This document shows positions 44,300 to 56,097 of a stretch of DNA of 64,000 bases, one piece after another. Within the stretch, counting starts at the first letter, position 1; every line of letters starts with the position of its first letter. The notes below the pieces were generated by a model. It was not told the origin of the DNA and did no database searches. It saw nothing but the letters and a program-made list of their open reading frames with translations. Location of the stretch: NCBI RefSeq assembly GCF_029784135.1, contig NC_073745.1:63704218-63768217 (forward strand). Direction: 5' to 3'. The position numbers were made by a program, and so were the translations under genes. This DNA is from Toxorhynchites rutilus septentrionalis. Taxonomy: Eukaryota; Arthropoda; Insecta; Diptera; Culicidae.

Positions 44300-45830
44300 A
44301 GGCACAGAGAGCTTTCACCAATCGGCAGCCATCACTATGTGGTGATGAAGCATCCGGGCGTAAATCACCACCCCCACAGTGGGGTGGAGGTAAGGATCAA
44401 ATCAAGTTATGATGTCTGAAACTTTTAGATAAAGCAAACCATCAGAAAATAAAACAGATTTGGTGGAGGGGTGTGGCGTGTGTTGCCGCTTCGCGCGCGT
44501 TTTCTCAACATTTCTTCGGGTGCTTCCTGGAAGGACCCAAAGAAAACATGAAACGAATTTTTTATGATGATAACTTCTGGTGGTAAATAATTTGTGGTAC
44601 ACTCGGGATCGGGAGCAAATATACCACAGATTAAGCGAGATGCGTGATTTATTCTGCCTGGTTTTCTGCCCAGTAATACTCAGATTAATTCTCATACCAT
44701 AGAGGGGGCCGACCTCTTACTTGTTCGCTTGAATTACTTCATTCCGCAGTTGCCCTCGTGCGTGAGAGGCTGACCTTATGTTGCTCAATAATAGGTTGCT
44801 TTATCCTTCCAACCCTGTAACGAATTTTGGAGGATTAAAAATACGAGTTCTTTGCCCAAAAATAAAACAATGACTTCTCTTGCATAATTGAGTGCTACCG
44901 TGTTGATGGACGGCGGCGCATAATCTTCCGCCCAGTTCCTTGAAAATAATAACCTCGCTCGAAGAAAGCTGAAGCGACATAAATTCAGTCCAGATGATGG
45001 TTTACGACGGTCGTCCCGAGGGCTGTCTTGGTTCTTATCATCGCAAGAAAGAAAAAAAGACGAAAAACGTCGCATTTCTGTCAGTGGAATAAAAGTATTT
45101 TCAACTGAAGCCTTTTCGTGCTTAATCAGTGCGTTTTGCTGCTGCTTGTCTCGCTGGCCACAGGGATGAACACAATTTGGTTCCTTTCTTTATCTCCTTA
45201 TTATAGCTGCTGGTAGCCGGGAAAACTGACGCGCCGGAAGAGTGGAATATCCGCGTTCAATTTTTTACTTCCCTTTTGGCTAGCACCTAATTATGTCACG
45301 ACAGCTCGGTGATATTTTATTATCTGCTGGCGAAAAACGGTTCGCTGGCTCAACTTATGCATTTGTCCGGGAGGACAATGCAATGCAGAATACGAGAGCA
45401 AAACGATACTTCATCCACTTCGGGGTCTATTGTGAACCAAATCGATGTTAAGACCGAATAATTACATTATATTTCGCACCGTCGTTCATTTCATGGTAGC
45501 AAATTCGAAAATACCCGTACCCAGCCACGATGTATATATTAAAACCTTTTTGATGCTTCATTGTGTAGCCGAAATAGTCTCTAAACATTAATTCAATATC
45601 TTCGCAACTGATTTCCGATATGATTTATAGTACAGATCCAATGATATATTTCTTCAGGATAACCTTTTTTCCAATAAACGGACGATCTCACGGACATGGT
45701 TCATGTCTAATGGATTGTTCTATAGAATCGCGTCATACGAACAACTACAACGATTGGTCATTCCTCAGCATCTCTCCATGGTACATCTGAAGATATGTCG
45801 TTTCTACAAATGTTCTCTACTTTTCTGCTA
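44300..45830. other. Low-repeat spacer
   Basis: Complex sequence, no recognised repeat family, tRNA or conserved frame. If the exon at 44,197 is real, this could be its intron. Confidence 0.35.
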
Positions 45831-48362
45831 CTTTGAATTTTCTGCATTTTTCTGCAGAACAGACAGAAATTCTGCTTTTACCACTTCTCTGCATTTTTTG
45901 CTTCTTTCGATTTTTCGGATTTTTATGCTCGCTCTGTTTTCTCTGCTTTGTCTGCATTTTTTATTCGTTTGACTTTGTTGCTCTTTAAGTTTTTCTGCTT
46001 TATCCACTTTTTATACTTTTTCTTCTTATTATTCTGTTTTGTTTGCTTTTTCTGGTTCTCCTGCCTTTTTGCTTTGTTTTTTAGCCTTTTCCGTCGTTTA
46101 AGCTTTTTCTGCTATTCGGATTTTTAATATTTTTTTTCAGATTTTTCTACTTTTACTGCTTTCTCTGGTTGTTCTTTTTTCCTTTTCTACTTTGTCTAAT
46201 TTTTCTGCTTCTGGTGCTTTTTCTACTCTTTCAGTTTTCTTTGTTTCTTCTGGTTTTTAGCTCTATCTGCTTTTTTCTGATTTTCCAGGTCGATCTCCTT
46301 TGTTTTTTTTCAGCTTTTACTACATTTTTGCTTTGTTTAATTTTTTTTTGCTTTTTCTGTTTTCTCAGCTTTTTTTACTTTTTCCGCTATTCTCTTTTTT
46401 TTACAGATTTTTCTGCTTTCACTGCCGTTCCTGATTCTTTTCCCTTTTCTTATTTGTCTATTTTGTCTACTTTTTCAGCTTTTTCAGCCATTCCTGCAGA
46501 ACTTTTTTTCAACTTTTTCTGATTTTTCAGGCTTTTTATGCTTTGTTTGCTTTTTCTGTTTTCTGAGCGTTTTCTGCTTTTTAATCTTTTGTCCTGATTT
46601 TTATGCATTTTAGTTTGCTCAGATTTTTCAGCTATTTTGCTGTTCCTTTTTTTTAGATTTTTCTGCTTTTACCCCCCTTTCTAATTATTTTTTCCCTTTT
46701 CTTATTTGTCTAGTTTGCTTTTTCAGATTTTTTAAATTTTTCTGCCTTTACTGCTTTTTCAGTTATGTCTGTACTTTCTGTTTTTTTTTTGCTTTTACTG
46801 GTTTTCCTGATTTTTAGGCATTTTCTGCTGTTTTTTGTTTGATTTGTTTTTTCTACTTTTTCCTGCTTCTTCTACTTTTTGTTTGATGTTTTCAACTATT
46901 TTTGCGCATTATGGCTGTTTAATCTCTTTCTGCTTTTCCCGTCATTTTGACCATTCCTGCATTTTTTTTATTTTTCTGCTCTTTCTATTGTTTCTACATA
47001 TTCGGAATTTTTTCCGCTTGTTCTCCCTCTTCTGCCATTTCTGTCATTTCTGCTTTCTCCACTTTTTCTATTGTTTCTACTCTGTTAGCTTTTGCAGCCC
47101 TTTCTGGTTTATCTGCTTTGTCTTCCTTTTCTGCTTTTTCGGGTTTTTCCTTTTTTCTTTGCTTTAATTTTTTTCCTTTTTTGTTTTCTCAGCTTTTTTT
47201 TTTATTTAATTTTTTTTTGCAATTCTGTTCCTTTACAGATTTTTCAGCTATCTGATCCAAGAGAACTTCACTGTATCTTCTGATTCTTTTTTTCCTTTTC
47301 CTATTTCTTATTTCTACTTTGTTTACTTTTTAAGCCTTTCCTTTCTGAGCGTTTTCCCCTTTTTTTTGTTTACCGTGATTGCGCATTTTCGGCTATGGAG
47401 GCGATCTGGCGTAATGGTAACATCCATACCTCTCACACAAAGGTCACGAGTTCCATTCTTACTCCCGACATTTTTCTAAAAATGGAAGTAAAAGTGACGA
47501 ACCAGCCAAAAGTGTTGAAAGTTCTTTTTTCTGCTATTTGATCCTTTTCAGTTTTTCATGCATTTTAGGATTTTCAATCTATTTCTGTTTTCTGCATAAT
47601 TTTTTTGTATTTTCTGATTTGTTTGGCTTGTTCGTTATTTCTGTTTTTTTGTATGTTTTTTCTGCTTTTTCTGTTTCGTCTGTTTTTTTCTGCTTTGTTT
47701 GTTTTTTTATTCTCTTCCTGCTTCTTCTGCTTTTCGTTTACTGTTTTATGCTTTTTTTCTACATTTTGATCTATTTCTGCTTTTACTGCCATTTCTTCAA
47801 TTTTTACCATTTATGATTTTTTCAGCTTTTCTATTGGTTCTGTTTTGTCAGCTTTTTCTGTCTTTTATGGTTTTTCTTTCTCAGATTTTCTTCAGCATTT
47901 TCGGATTCTTCTGTTTTTTCTTTTTTACTACATTTTATGCTCAGTTTGATTTTTTTCTGTTTCATCTGTTTTCTCAGCTTTTTTAACTTTTTCTGCCATT
48001 AATTTTTTTACAGATTTTTGAGCGTTTTCTACTTTTCCACTGCATTTTCTGATTCTTTTTTCTGTTCTTATTTGCCTGCTTTGTCCGATTTTTTCTCTTT
48101 TTCTGCTTTTTCTGCTTTTTCAAGTTGAAAATTTTTTTAGATTTTCTGGTTTTCTGCTTTTTGTTTACTTTTTTACGATTTTTCTGCATTTTCGGCTTTT
48201 CAATTCTTTTCTGATTTTCGATTTTTGATCTATTTCTGTTTTTTGCAGATTTTGCATTTTCTGATTTGTTTGGCCTGTTCGCTATCTCTATTTTTTGTGT
48301 TTTATCGGCTTTTTTTCTGTTTTGCCTGTTATCTTTTTCTGCTTCTTGGCTAAATCTTTTTT
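45830..48362 (+). repeat. Pyrimidine-rich degenerate array (TTTTTCTGC-like)
   Basis: This is 2.5 kb of irregular repeats of TTTTCTGC, TTTTTCTGC and GATTTTTCTGC words, strongly T+C on the plus strand. The many F/L/S-rich open frames here (and K/N-rich on the other strand) are repeat translations. The array is interrupted by the SINE at 47,398 and is bounded by the SINE at 48,366, after which the 13-bp satellite begins. Confidence 0.9.
47398..47523 (+). mobile_element. tRNA-derived SINE (family S2)
   Basis: The head GCGATCTGGCGTAATGGTAA (box A) and CACGAGTTCCATTCTTACTC (box B with one mismatch) is followed by a short body AAATGGAAGTAAAAGTGACG and AACCAGCCAAAAGTGTTG. Related pieces are at 37,381 (rearranged) and 42,935 (tail). 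It is inserted within the pyrimidine-rich array. Confidence 0.8.
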
Positions 48363-48365
48363 TGT

Positions 48366-48550
48366 CGGCGCCAGTGGTTGTGTGGTTAGCGTAACAGCCT
48401 CACAATCCGATCGGCCTGGGTTCAATCCCAGCTGGCGTCGTGGGGATTTTCTGAGGCGAAAAATCTCTGGTTACGTCTTCCTTCGGAAGGGAAGTAAAAG
48501 AAGTTTGCCCGGCTCATGAGTTGTTGAGTCTGATAGTTAGGAACAGGTGG
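48366..48550 (+). mobile_element. tRNA-derived SINE (family S3)
   Basis: The head folds almost like a tRNA: GGCGCCA pairs with TGGCGTC (one G-T), box A is TGGTTGTGTGGTTAGCG, and CTGGG/CCCAG forms the T stem around TTCAAT. The T loop is one nucleotide short, so it is a SINE, not a tRNA gene. The body contains TCTTCCTTCGGAAGGGAAGT, a phrase typical of mosquito SINEs to my knowledge. It sits exactly at the boundary between two arrays. Confidence 0.8.
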
Positions 48551-48589
48551 TTTTTTCAATTGTTCTGCGGTATCTGGTTCGTCAGCTCA

Positions 48590-49692
48590 GATTCCGAATT
48601 TAGATTCAGAATTCAAATTCCGGATTTAGATTCCGTTTTCAAAATTGGGATACAGATTCCGGACTCAGATTTAAGTTTCGATTCTGCGGAGATTAGAATC
48701 CGGATTTAGATTCAGATTCCAAATTCCGGATTCAGAATCCGTACTCAGATTCCAGATTCGAATATAGATTCTTGAGTTAGGTTCCGGATCCAGATTCTAG
48801 TTTCGGATACCGGACTTAGATTCCGTGTTCAGATTCCGAATTTAGATCCAGGATTCAAATTCCGGATTTAGATTTCATTTTCAGCTTTAAGATACAGATT
48901 CAGATTCCGGATTCCGGATTCCGGATTTAGATTCAAATTCTGGATTAAGATTCCGAATTGCGGATTCGGATTCCAGATCCAGATTCCATATTCGAATTCC
49001 GGATATAGATTCCGAATATAGGGTCAGGATTAGATTCTGTATTCGGATTTGGGATACAGATTCCGGATTCAGATTTAAATTTCGTTTCTGTAAAATAAAA
49101 TTCCGGATTTAGATTCAGATTCTGGATTCAGATTCCGAGTTCCGGATGCAGAATCCAGATTCAGATTCCAGATTCAGATTCCAGATTCAGATTCCGGATT
49201 CGAATTCCGGATATATATCCTAGATTCGAAAACCGGATTCAGATTCTAGTTTCACATACAAGATTCAGATTCCGCATTCATATTTCGAGTTTAGAATCTG
49301 GATTCAAATTCCGGATTTAGATTCAAGATTCCGGATTCAGATTTCGGAATAAGATTCATAAATCCGCGATAAGATTTCAAATCTCAGATTCAGATTCAGA
49401 ATCAGATTCCGTATTTAGAATCCCGGTTCAGGTTCCGGATTCAGATTTCGGATTCAGGTTCCAGATTTAGATTCAGATTTCGGAATTAGATTCAAAATCC
49501 GAATTCAGATTCTGTGGAATCAGATTTCGATGTTAGATTCCGGGTTCAGATTCCACATCCAGATTCCACATCCAGATTCCAGATTCAGATTCAGATTCCG
49601 GGATTAAATACCGGATTCAGATTTCGGATTAGGATTCAGGATTTAGATTCTGCAAAATCAGATATTCTGGATGCTGATTTCGGATTCAGAAT
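48590..49692 (-). repeat. 13-bp minisatellite, inverted relative to the 15.5-kb array
   Basis: Words such as CAGATTCCGGATTTAGATTC are the reverse complement of the GAATCTGAATCCG unit at 15.5-18.7 kb. It is degenerate throughout. Plus-strand frames encoding DSEFRFRIQIPD-type repeats are translations of the satellite. Confidence 0.9.
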
Positions 49693-50470
49693 CGATTTTA
49701 TAGGTCGTGTTAGGGAAACGCCTTGCAGTCCATCACTATTCTAATAAACTAACTATTGCAAAATTTGTGATTTTTTATACTGCAAAATATTAACAAAATA
49801 TTTATAAAAATCAAAAATATACAGTAACAGTCTATTACGAGGTATTTGCACAACCAAGAAATCAAAAGAAGCTTGTGAAAAGCTCAACGTAAAATTAAGA
49901 AACAGGAGAATGGGTAAAAATATGCAACATGTTCAAATGCGATTATTTTGCGATCGAATATGCGGAGCGAAAAAAAACCACTACGCATTATTAAACTGGA
50001 ATGCAGAAACTGATTTCAAATCCCAGATGTCAGTTGTAGGATATCAAAATTAATATGACCGAACTTCAGTTTTCGATCGTGTTATGAATCTTTATTATTC
50101 TCAAAACCTCGACTTAGTTTTTTCTATTGATAGTGATTATGGACCTATATACAATATGCCAAGTTCATTTCGGTGATATGTCATGGTTGTGTAATGTCGA
50201 TATACGCTCGTAGCTCCGTTGGTACATGATTGATCATGAACTCGTAATTAACTATTGAAATTATTATGCTCTTGATGCCTTAGAGATAACTCGCAAGGCC
50301 TAAACCTCTCTAGGGAAATGGGGTTCTACTTACGATATGGTTTTAAGAAAAAAAAACCTATCAAAAATCGCGACAATGTTTAAATATTGAATGAAGTAAC
50401 GAGATTATGAAAGATTTCATACGCCTATGACTCGACCATTTTGTGATAGATTGCAGATATGTTAGCATCA
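49693..50470. other. Unassigned AT-rich spacer
   Basis: There is a box A-like CGTAGCTCCGTTGGTACA at about 50,209 without a box B. No gene or repeat family is recognised. Confidence 0.35.
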
Positions 50471-50474
50471 ACCC

Positions 50475-50655
50475 ATCGAGCATCATTCTATCCAAACGAG
50501 AAAAAAGAAAAAAAAGCGGCACAATAAATACTGCCTTCGTTCCGACCAACCGTCAGATTGTTGCTTGCCATCTTGCTGAATGAAACGTATCCTCACAATG
50601 ATGCACAAAGTAAGCATAGTGCAGAGCTTGCACTGACTGTTCATTACACACAAAG
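50475..50655. repeat. Segment duplicated at 63.25-63.44 kb
   Basis: The stretch AATAAATACTGCCTTCG.. GCTGAATG.. AGTGCAGAGCTTGCACTGAC aligns collinearly with 63,250-63,430. An internal near-palindrome (GTGCAGAGCTTGCAC) is conserved. It could be a dispersed repeat or a conserved regulatory unit. Confidence 0.6.
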
Positions 50656-50992
50656 TTGAAGCTTTTAAAAAAAAAACATTCAATAAAAAATAAATCATCA
50701 AAATTGAACTGATGCGTTTCGCTTTACTATTTTTTTTGTCGAATGTATATTCTTCCCTAAAAAGTTCATACTTTTTTTTTCTTGAAGTTCAATTACAACA
50801 AACCATAAACAAACGTAAAATTGTTCACTAGAAAATTGTAGTTTACGTTTCGTCAAGTAATGTAATTAGTTTTGTTACCAAACATCGCTTTCTGCATAGT
50901 TCCAACTGGACGTCTTCCCATGTTATAGCGCCCTTGGTTGTCAGCGCGCTGCATTCAATCTGACAACCCAGAGATTACCGACGAAATTGAAC

Positions 50993-51030
50993 TATAAATA
51001 GATCTCTCAAGCCCTTGTGCTCTAATCGAT
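50993..51030 (+). promoter_or_regulatory. Possible TATA-type promoter
   Basis: TATAAATA at 50,993-51,000 sits in GC-richer, low-repeat DNA. The expected start would be about 25-30 bp downstream (near 51,025, TCTAATCG). No convincing downstream coding exon is visible, so this is only a sequence match. Confidence 0.25.
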
Positions 51031-53055
51031 GGTCCAGCTTGTTCGCGCCATCGCCATCGTTCCGGATCAACGCTGAGAGCTATCTACGGAAACACCAGCA
51101 GGAGCGCCGCCACTACTATTGTTGGCATGCGACTGTTTGTTCTAAATTAGTCACCCATTGAACGATGACTTCAAACGAAATGAGTCGCTGATGTGTGTTT
51201 GTGTGTGTGTGTCTACTCGTGTGAGGGACTCGATCATAAAACATAATGAGTTAGATGTCAAAAGAACTCTCGCGATAACCGCGCGACAGAGAACGCCCCA
51301 CTGCTGCCGTATTTTCGGGTGGGTGAGGGTATGGAGAGAACCGTGGGACCAAGAATAGACACTCTTTTTTTCGGGATTATTTATCGTCTGTCTTTGTTCG
51401 CTTTGAGTGTCTCGATTTTGGAATGGTCCACGTTAGCTCTGTTCAAGCGGAGAAGATTCGTGTGCGAAGCGTTGAAAAACGTATTGTCGTCGACATTTTC
51501 GGCGAGTGGCGAGCGAGTCCTAACGAGACCAGCATATCCGCCACAGTGATTAGATTCGTTCTCGGTATGCTGCTAAGCGCTAGACAAAATATGCTTTGTT
51601 TGTGGGAGGAGGGATTGACTTAAGCCTGTGTTGCCATTGGCAAAGGGAAACAAGAAAATATTTATCCATCGAGTTTCTAGTTTTCTCATCCTATTTTGAT
51701 CAAACTCCTAAAATAATTCAATTACTCATTACGTAGAATTTAGTCCGTTTCAATTAGTGATAATAGGAAACAACGCACTTAAAACAGCCTTCAGAATTTC
51801 TATTTTCATGATCCTCGACCGGAACGTGTTCATCAGTACTCTGGAATGCTCGGTAAAAAGGCCAAAAAAGCTCTACGGAGATACCAGGTATTAGTCGACG
51901 CACATAAAACCTGAATTTATAGTTCGGCCCTAACACCCTCCTCTTGCAAGTTTGTCACGGAGAATAAAGAGAGTTGATTGCTGTGGTATTATAAACTATG
52001 CGGGGGCTCTCTGTCCGTTGGCTGGTGTAATCACTTGCCGGCACGAACTCTCTATCTTCCCAGCAGCAGCAGCTGGTCGCCCCAACGGTATCCTCTCGAA
52101 AACCATGGTCACAACAGATTCTACCCATCCAAGCCAAGTGCATGGGTTTACGGGTTGGGTCGTTGAATCGTTTCCAACAATCCCAATGATTACGTTTACG
52201 CTTTTCATGAGATCCTTTTCATTACTCGCAGTCATGGGGGATGGTGGCACCAGGGGAGAACGGCTTTCTCCATCCGGGTGGAATGAGCCCCGGGAAAGAA
52301 ATCCCCAGCCACCGGTTGAACTGCACACACAGTCAATTATGTCAACTGGGAATCGAGGGCTAGGCGTACGGTGGTACCACTGTGGCCACCCCATCTCAAT
52401 TCCTTGCAAAAATAGCTTTTTCCTGTAGGAACCATTTACACACATTGAACCTACATGGGGGTTGAGTTGAGGACTTTTGCTCCATTAGCTGGTGTTTCCG
52501 GTGTAAAACTTTTGTAATCATATGTGAACTTTTCACATTGGAATTGTTGCGCTCGAGTTGAATCTGCTGAAAATGTGTTGTTCGCTCAAAACACTGAAAC
52601 TTTGGTACTGGTTTAGTAGGTTACAATTTTGTAATTACGGGTACGATTAAATATGTGAGAATGAGCCAAGTTTGTGGTGAAAATAAAAACGGAATATCTG
52701 TTGTTGCTGAGCGCCAGCAGAATTAGTAATTTTTCTACAGTATATTTTTTTCCCTAACCTATTCAGATCGTTGTTTTTATTTCATTAATTTCAACAACAA
52801 ATGGTCGTCATGGTATCACTGGGTAAAGAGCGTTCTACGCTCAAATTTAAATGAAATATTTCTGGAGAAGTGAGACCACGCAGATTTTCATGCTTCTTGG
52901 AAAATTTACCTGGCTTTGCCATAGATTCCTCATTACCAAGTGTGTAAGTTGAAACTCTTCGATTTTTTCAATAAAGAAAAAACATCATTTTCAGGAGACC
53001 TTAAAAAATCTTTTTCGGGGTAATCCTTTTGATGTCGCCCATCTTTCAGGCAAAC
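51031..53055. other. Low-repeat region, no assignable gene
   Basis: There is a (TG)n tract at about 51,195-51,213. Open frames of about 150 codons on both strands at 51,950-52,445 overlap one another and carry no recognised domain. The region is GC-richer than the surrounding repeats. Confidence 0.4.
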
Positions 53056-53059
53056 CGTG

Positions 53060-53180
53060 GATTCCTTTCCGACAAAAACCATTTGCCGACCCATTTTTGC
53101 CATCTTTATCTTCGGCGAAGTGCGAAGCAGATAATCTGACGGGGCGAGGTCTTGAGAATACGGCGGGTTCGATAGCTTTT
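53060..53180 (-). pseudogene. Mariner/Tc1 transposase fragment
   Basis: On the minus strand the reading NPPYSQDLAPSDYLL, followed by KIKMAKMGRQM, matches the mariner segment HPPYSPDLAP.DYFLF..LK..L.G..F, which contains the third catalytic acidic residue (Asp in DY). Only about 35 codons are recognisable. It is a different copy from the one at 8.9-9.7 kb. Confidence 0.65.
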
Positions 53181-53516
53181 CCTAGTTAAGGGTTTTTGAT
53201 GTGTTCTTCATGGCTCTAAAATGTGCTGCTCCGGTGCGTTGTAATGCTGTTATATTACTATATCATGTCTTACACGTGTTTCAATTTAACATATATTGCC
53301 GGCAGCGATCTGTATTCACTGTTTCACTCAGTTTTAGTAGCTCATGGTACATCATACCTTTTGTGTCCCATCACACACAGAGAATCGTCTTTGGGCCAAA
53401 AAATAAAAAAAAACGTTTAGATTACCGAAATTTTCTCTCACGTGTATTAACTGTTAGAGTGATTGCTCACCATTAGCTTCCACATTCAAACGATGTGTTT
53501 CGATCGCTTTTTTCTT

Positions 53517-53672
53517 TAAATGAAAAAAAATGTAAAAAAAAACTTTTTAAGTTAGACGGTTTAAAGTACTAAAAGCTGGAAAATAATGAGACAAGTAGCA
53601 GTTAGTACTTATCACATCTCTTCCTTCATTAATCTAGGGCAATGATGAGACTAAAATAAAATCGTGGGGCAT
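53517..53672. repeat. Single arm of the 12.45-kb palindrome family
   Basis: AAACTTTTTAAGTTAGACGG, AGCAGTTAGTACTTATCACA and TCTAGGGCAATGATGAGACT match one arm of the palindrome at 12,450-12,792. The second arm is absent; the sequence runs directly into a family B repeat. Confidence 0.85.
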
Positions 53673-53689
53673 ATGATGTGTTTCGAACG

Positions 53690-54062
53690 AAATTTTATTT
53701 TCGATGCCAAATGACTTTAAAATGTATGATAAGTCGAGATCTGGTGTCCTCTCGAAAAAAATGTTGGTCATTTGGCATCGAAAAAAAATTTGATTTTCAG
53801 AATTGATGAAAAAATCAAAACTTTGAGAGCTTTGAGGCACCCCTAAATCATGTCCGATAGAGTCGAAATTTTTCACAGGCCATTTTTTTTGGACCAATAA
53901 ACAAAATACACATGGTCGGTTCTTAAAAGTCGCCAATAATTTTTTTTCATACCTTCATTGCCTCTCAGACTAAGTCCCAAAAGGTCGATTTTCGGCCAAA
54001 AAAATTTTTTTAGATGACTTTCACATGACAAAACTTTGAGCGCTTTGAGGCACCCTTAAATC
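53690..54062. repeat. Foldback family B fragment
   Basis: It shares TTTGAGGCACCCCTAAATCA, TTTGGACCAATAAACAAAAT and CATACCTTCATTGCCTCTCA with 60.35-61.06 kb. It breaks off at AAATCATGTCTGAT, where the (TA)n tract begins. Confidence 0.8.
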
Positions 54063-54076
54063 ATGTCTGATATATA

Positions 54077-54152
<76 letters not shown>
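54062..54152. repeat. (TA)n microsatellite, left part
   Basis: An almost pure TA run of about 90 bp ends at the 5' end of a SINE. A second TA run (54,427-54,503) starts at the SINE tail. Confidence 0.95.
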
Positions 54153-54155
<3 letters not shown>

Positions 54156-54423
54156 CACCCGTGGCCGAGTGGTTAGCGTCATAACTAACATGCCGGGTGT
54201 TCGGGTTCGATTCCCGTTCTGGTCGGGGGAATTTTTCGTCAAAGAAATTTCCTCCGACTTGCACTGTGATCACGCGTATTCTAGAGCTTGCCACTCAGAA
54301 TGCATTCAAGGCGTGTTATTTGGCATAGAAATCTTAACTAAGTACTAATAAAAATGACGCAAGTAATACTACGTTGAGACGGCGAAGTTCCTCTAGGAAC
54401 GTTAATGCCATTGAAGAAGAAGA

Positions 54424-54426
<3 letters not shown>
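54153..54426 (+). mobile_element. tRNA-derived SINE, full length (family S1)
   Basis: It starts GTGCACCCGTGGCCGAGTGG and includes GGGTTCGATTCCC (box B), the S1 body and a (GAA)n tail ending at about 54,426. It is nearly identical to the copy at 4487-4765 on the other strand. It interrupts a (TA)n tract. The 65-75-codon frames across it (also found in the 4.6-kb copy) are translations of the SINE. Confidence 0.92.

Positions 54427-54503
<77 letters not shown>
54427..54503. repeat. (TA)n microsatellite, right part
   Basis: This is the continuation of the TA run after the SINE insertion. Confidence 0.95.
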
Positions 54504-54507
<4 letters not shown>

Positions 54508-54879
54508 CTGCCAAATTAATTATTTCTAGTGAATATTTTGGGTGTTGAATAAAACACACTAATGTATTGTAAGTGTGTTTGAATATTTTAACGATCTTTA
54601 AAATAAAGCGAATGTGACCGATAAAAAAACGTATTAAATGATTTGAACGAAAGGTTACATGATGTTTCTTGGTGTATTTCATTAACGTAACTGACATGTT
54701 CGATCTCTTAAAAGTTAAACGTCAACTGAAAAAAGTAATATAAGTTTGTCGTAAAGTAGAAAAAATGAAGTATAAAAAATCAATATTTATTGCTGTCTCC
54801 TTGTTAGAAAATACGTGCATGTGATTTTCAACATGGCTTAGTTTATAGCAGCTTGGTCTCGTTCATAAATTGGAAAACG

Positions 54880-56065
54880 TTCAAATTAATCGGCCTATTT
54901 GGAATCGCGTTGTTTTATCGTTGTCATTCAATCGACGAGTATTCGCATCGGTAATCTAAGTTTGAAACACAGCCATATTGCTTCCTTTATTCATGGATGT
55001 TTTTATTACTCGTCACCGATTTGTAGAACTCAATATTCATATATGCATATGAGTGATCGGATTTTGCAATTCGATCGAAATCGACTTTTACACTCTTAAA
55101 TTCGTTCGCCTTGTCGCGAAACAATGGTCAAAATAAGTTGTATTCAACAGAATACAACCAACAATTTGTGGGGACGAATACGATCGAACTTCATTTTGTG
55201 TTTGAACACACGCGCAATGTCATGACAATGCATTGCGCTTTGGCCTGGCTATAACTAAAGCTGTGTCGGCGTTGCTCATGATAGTGTCTCGCAAGTGAAT
55301 GTATTATTCCTCGCACCGCTTTTGTTGATTGTGTAGTAAGAATTGCAGTCGTTCAATCTCTACCTTCGCGTATATGTCGACCATAAATTGTTGGCACAGC
55401 TTACGATATCTTGAATTGGCGTTTCTTGACCATGTCAAATCACCATATGATAAACATAAAAATCCTTCGAGCGCGCCCTCTGTTTGTTTCGTCGCATGTT
55501 CATAAATATTAAATCAAAATGAGAAATGATGTTCATAATGAATTAAGTATCTGTGACGGAGTCTCGTTGGTCTAATGTTTATGCAAGAGATTTTTCGTTA
55601 AAGAAACCCTTCTGACTTGCACTGTAGTCACGCGTATTCTTGAGCTTGCCACTCCAGAATACATTCAAGGCGTATTGTTCGTCATAGAAATCTCAACTAT
55701 TTACTAATAAAAATGACGCAAGTAGTACTACGTTGAGAAGGCAAGCCTTGGGAACGTTAGTGCCATTGAAGAAGAACATAGCGAGGGTCGTATGAACGGT
55801 GTGTGTCAACGATGAACTCCAGATTATTGTTTTTTCTTCGCATTAAATTTCTCGTGTCACCGTGCTACCATGATTCCAACAGCGCTTGTGCTTTGGATCT
55901 ACACACGTGCTCTCTAGCTGATGTTTTATCAGGGTTGATGGCAATAGCGTGATTGTCATTTTGTGATCCGAGCAAATGTGATTTGAAGAATTTCGATAAC
56001 TCATTGTGCTCATTCAAAAAGGCTTCCAGCTCGTCGGAGATGCTCCCTGCTTTAGATGAATTGAT
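54880..56065 (-). mobile_element. Helitron remnant with coding fossils
   Basis: On the minus strand, about 56,050-55,868 reads NEHNELSKFFKSHLL, then HAIAINPDKTSAREHVCR, matching the Helitron protein segment N.L...FK.AL...... .IVIRADKTP.GEH.RR. About 55,320-55,200 (GAGACACTATCATGAGCAAC) matches 7.80-7.90 kb. About 55,000-54,900 (GGAAGCAATATGGCTGTGTT, then CCAAATAGGCCGATT) corresponds to the Rep region near 24,970-25,040. A decayed SINE is inserted at 55,589-55,777. It is an inactive fossil truncated at 56,065 by the L1-like LINE. Confidence 0.7.
55589..55777 (+). mobile_element. Decayed SINE (family S1)
   Basis: TTTTTCGTTAAAGAAACCCT, CACGCGTATTC and ATGACGCAAGTAGTACTACG match the S1 body with more divergence than the other copies; it ends in GAAGAAGAAC. 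The tRNA head is missing. It lies within the Helitron remnant. Confidence 0.8.
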
Positions 56066-56097
56066 GTTACTTGTGTATTTGTAGATGGATGTTGAAT

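Noticed and set aside
45900..48200. Many F/L/S-rich or K/N-rich frames that look like membrane proteins
   Set aside because: They translate the TTTTTCTGC-type array and its complement; frames shift constantly and contain no domain.
48366..48441. tRNA gene
   Set aside because: The acceptor stem pairs well, but the T loop is one nucleotide short and a SINE body follows directly.
51952..52445. Overlapping 158- and 149-codon frames on opposite strands
   Set aside because: Neither has a recognisable domain or splice edges; GC-rich sequence lowers stop frequency. Kept only as an unassigned region.
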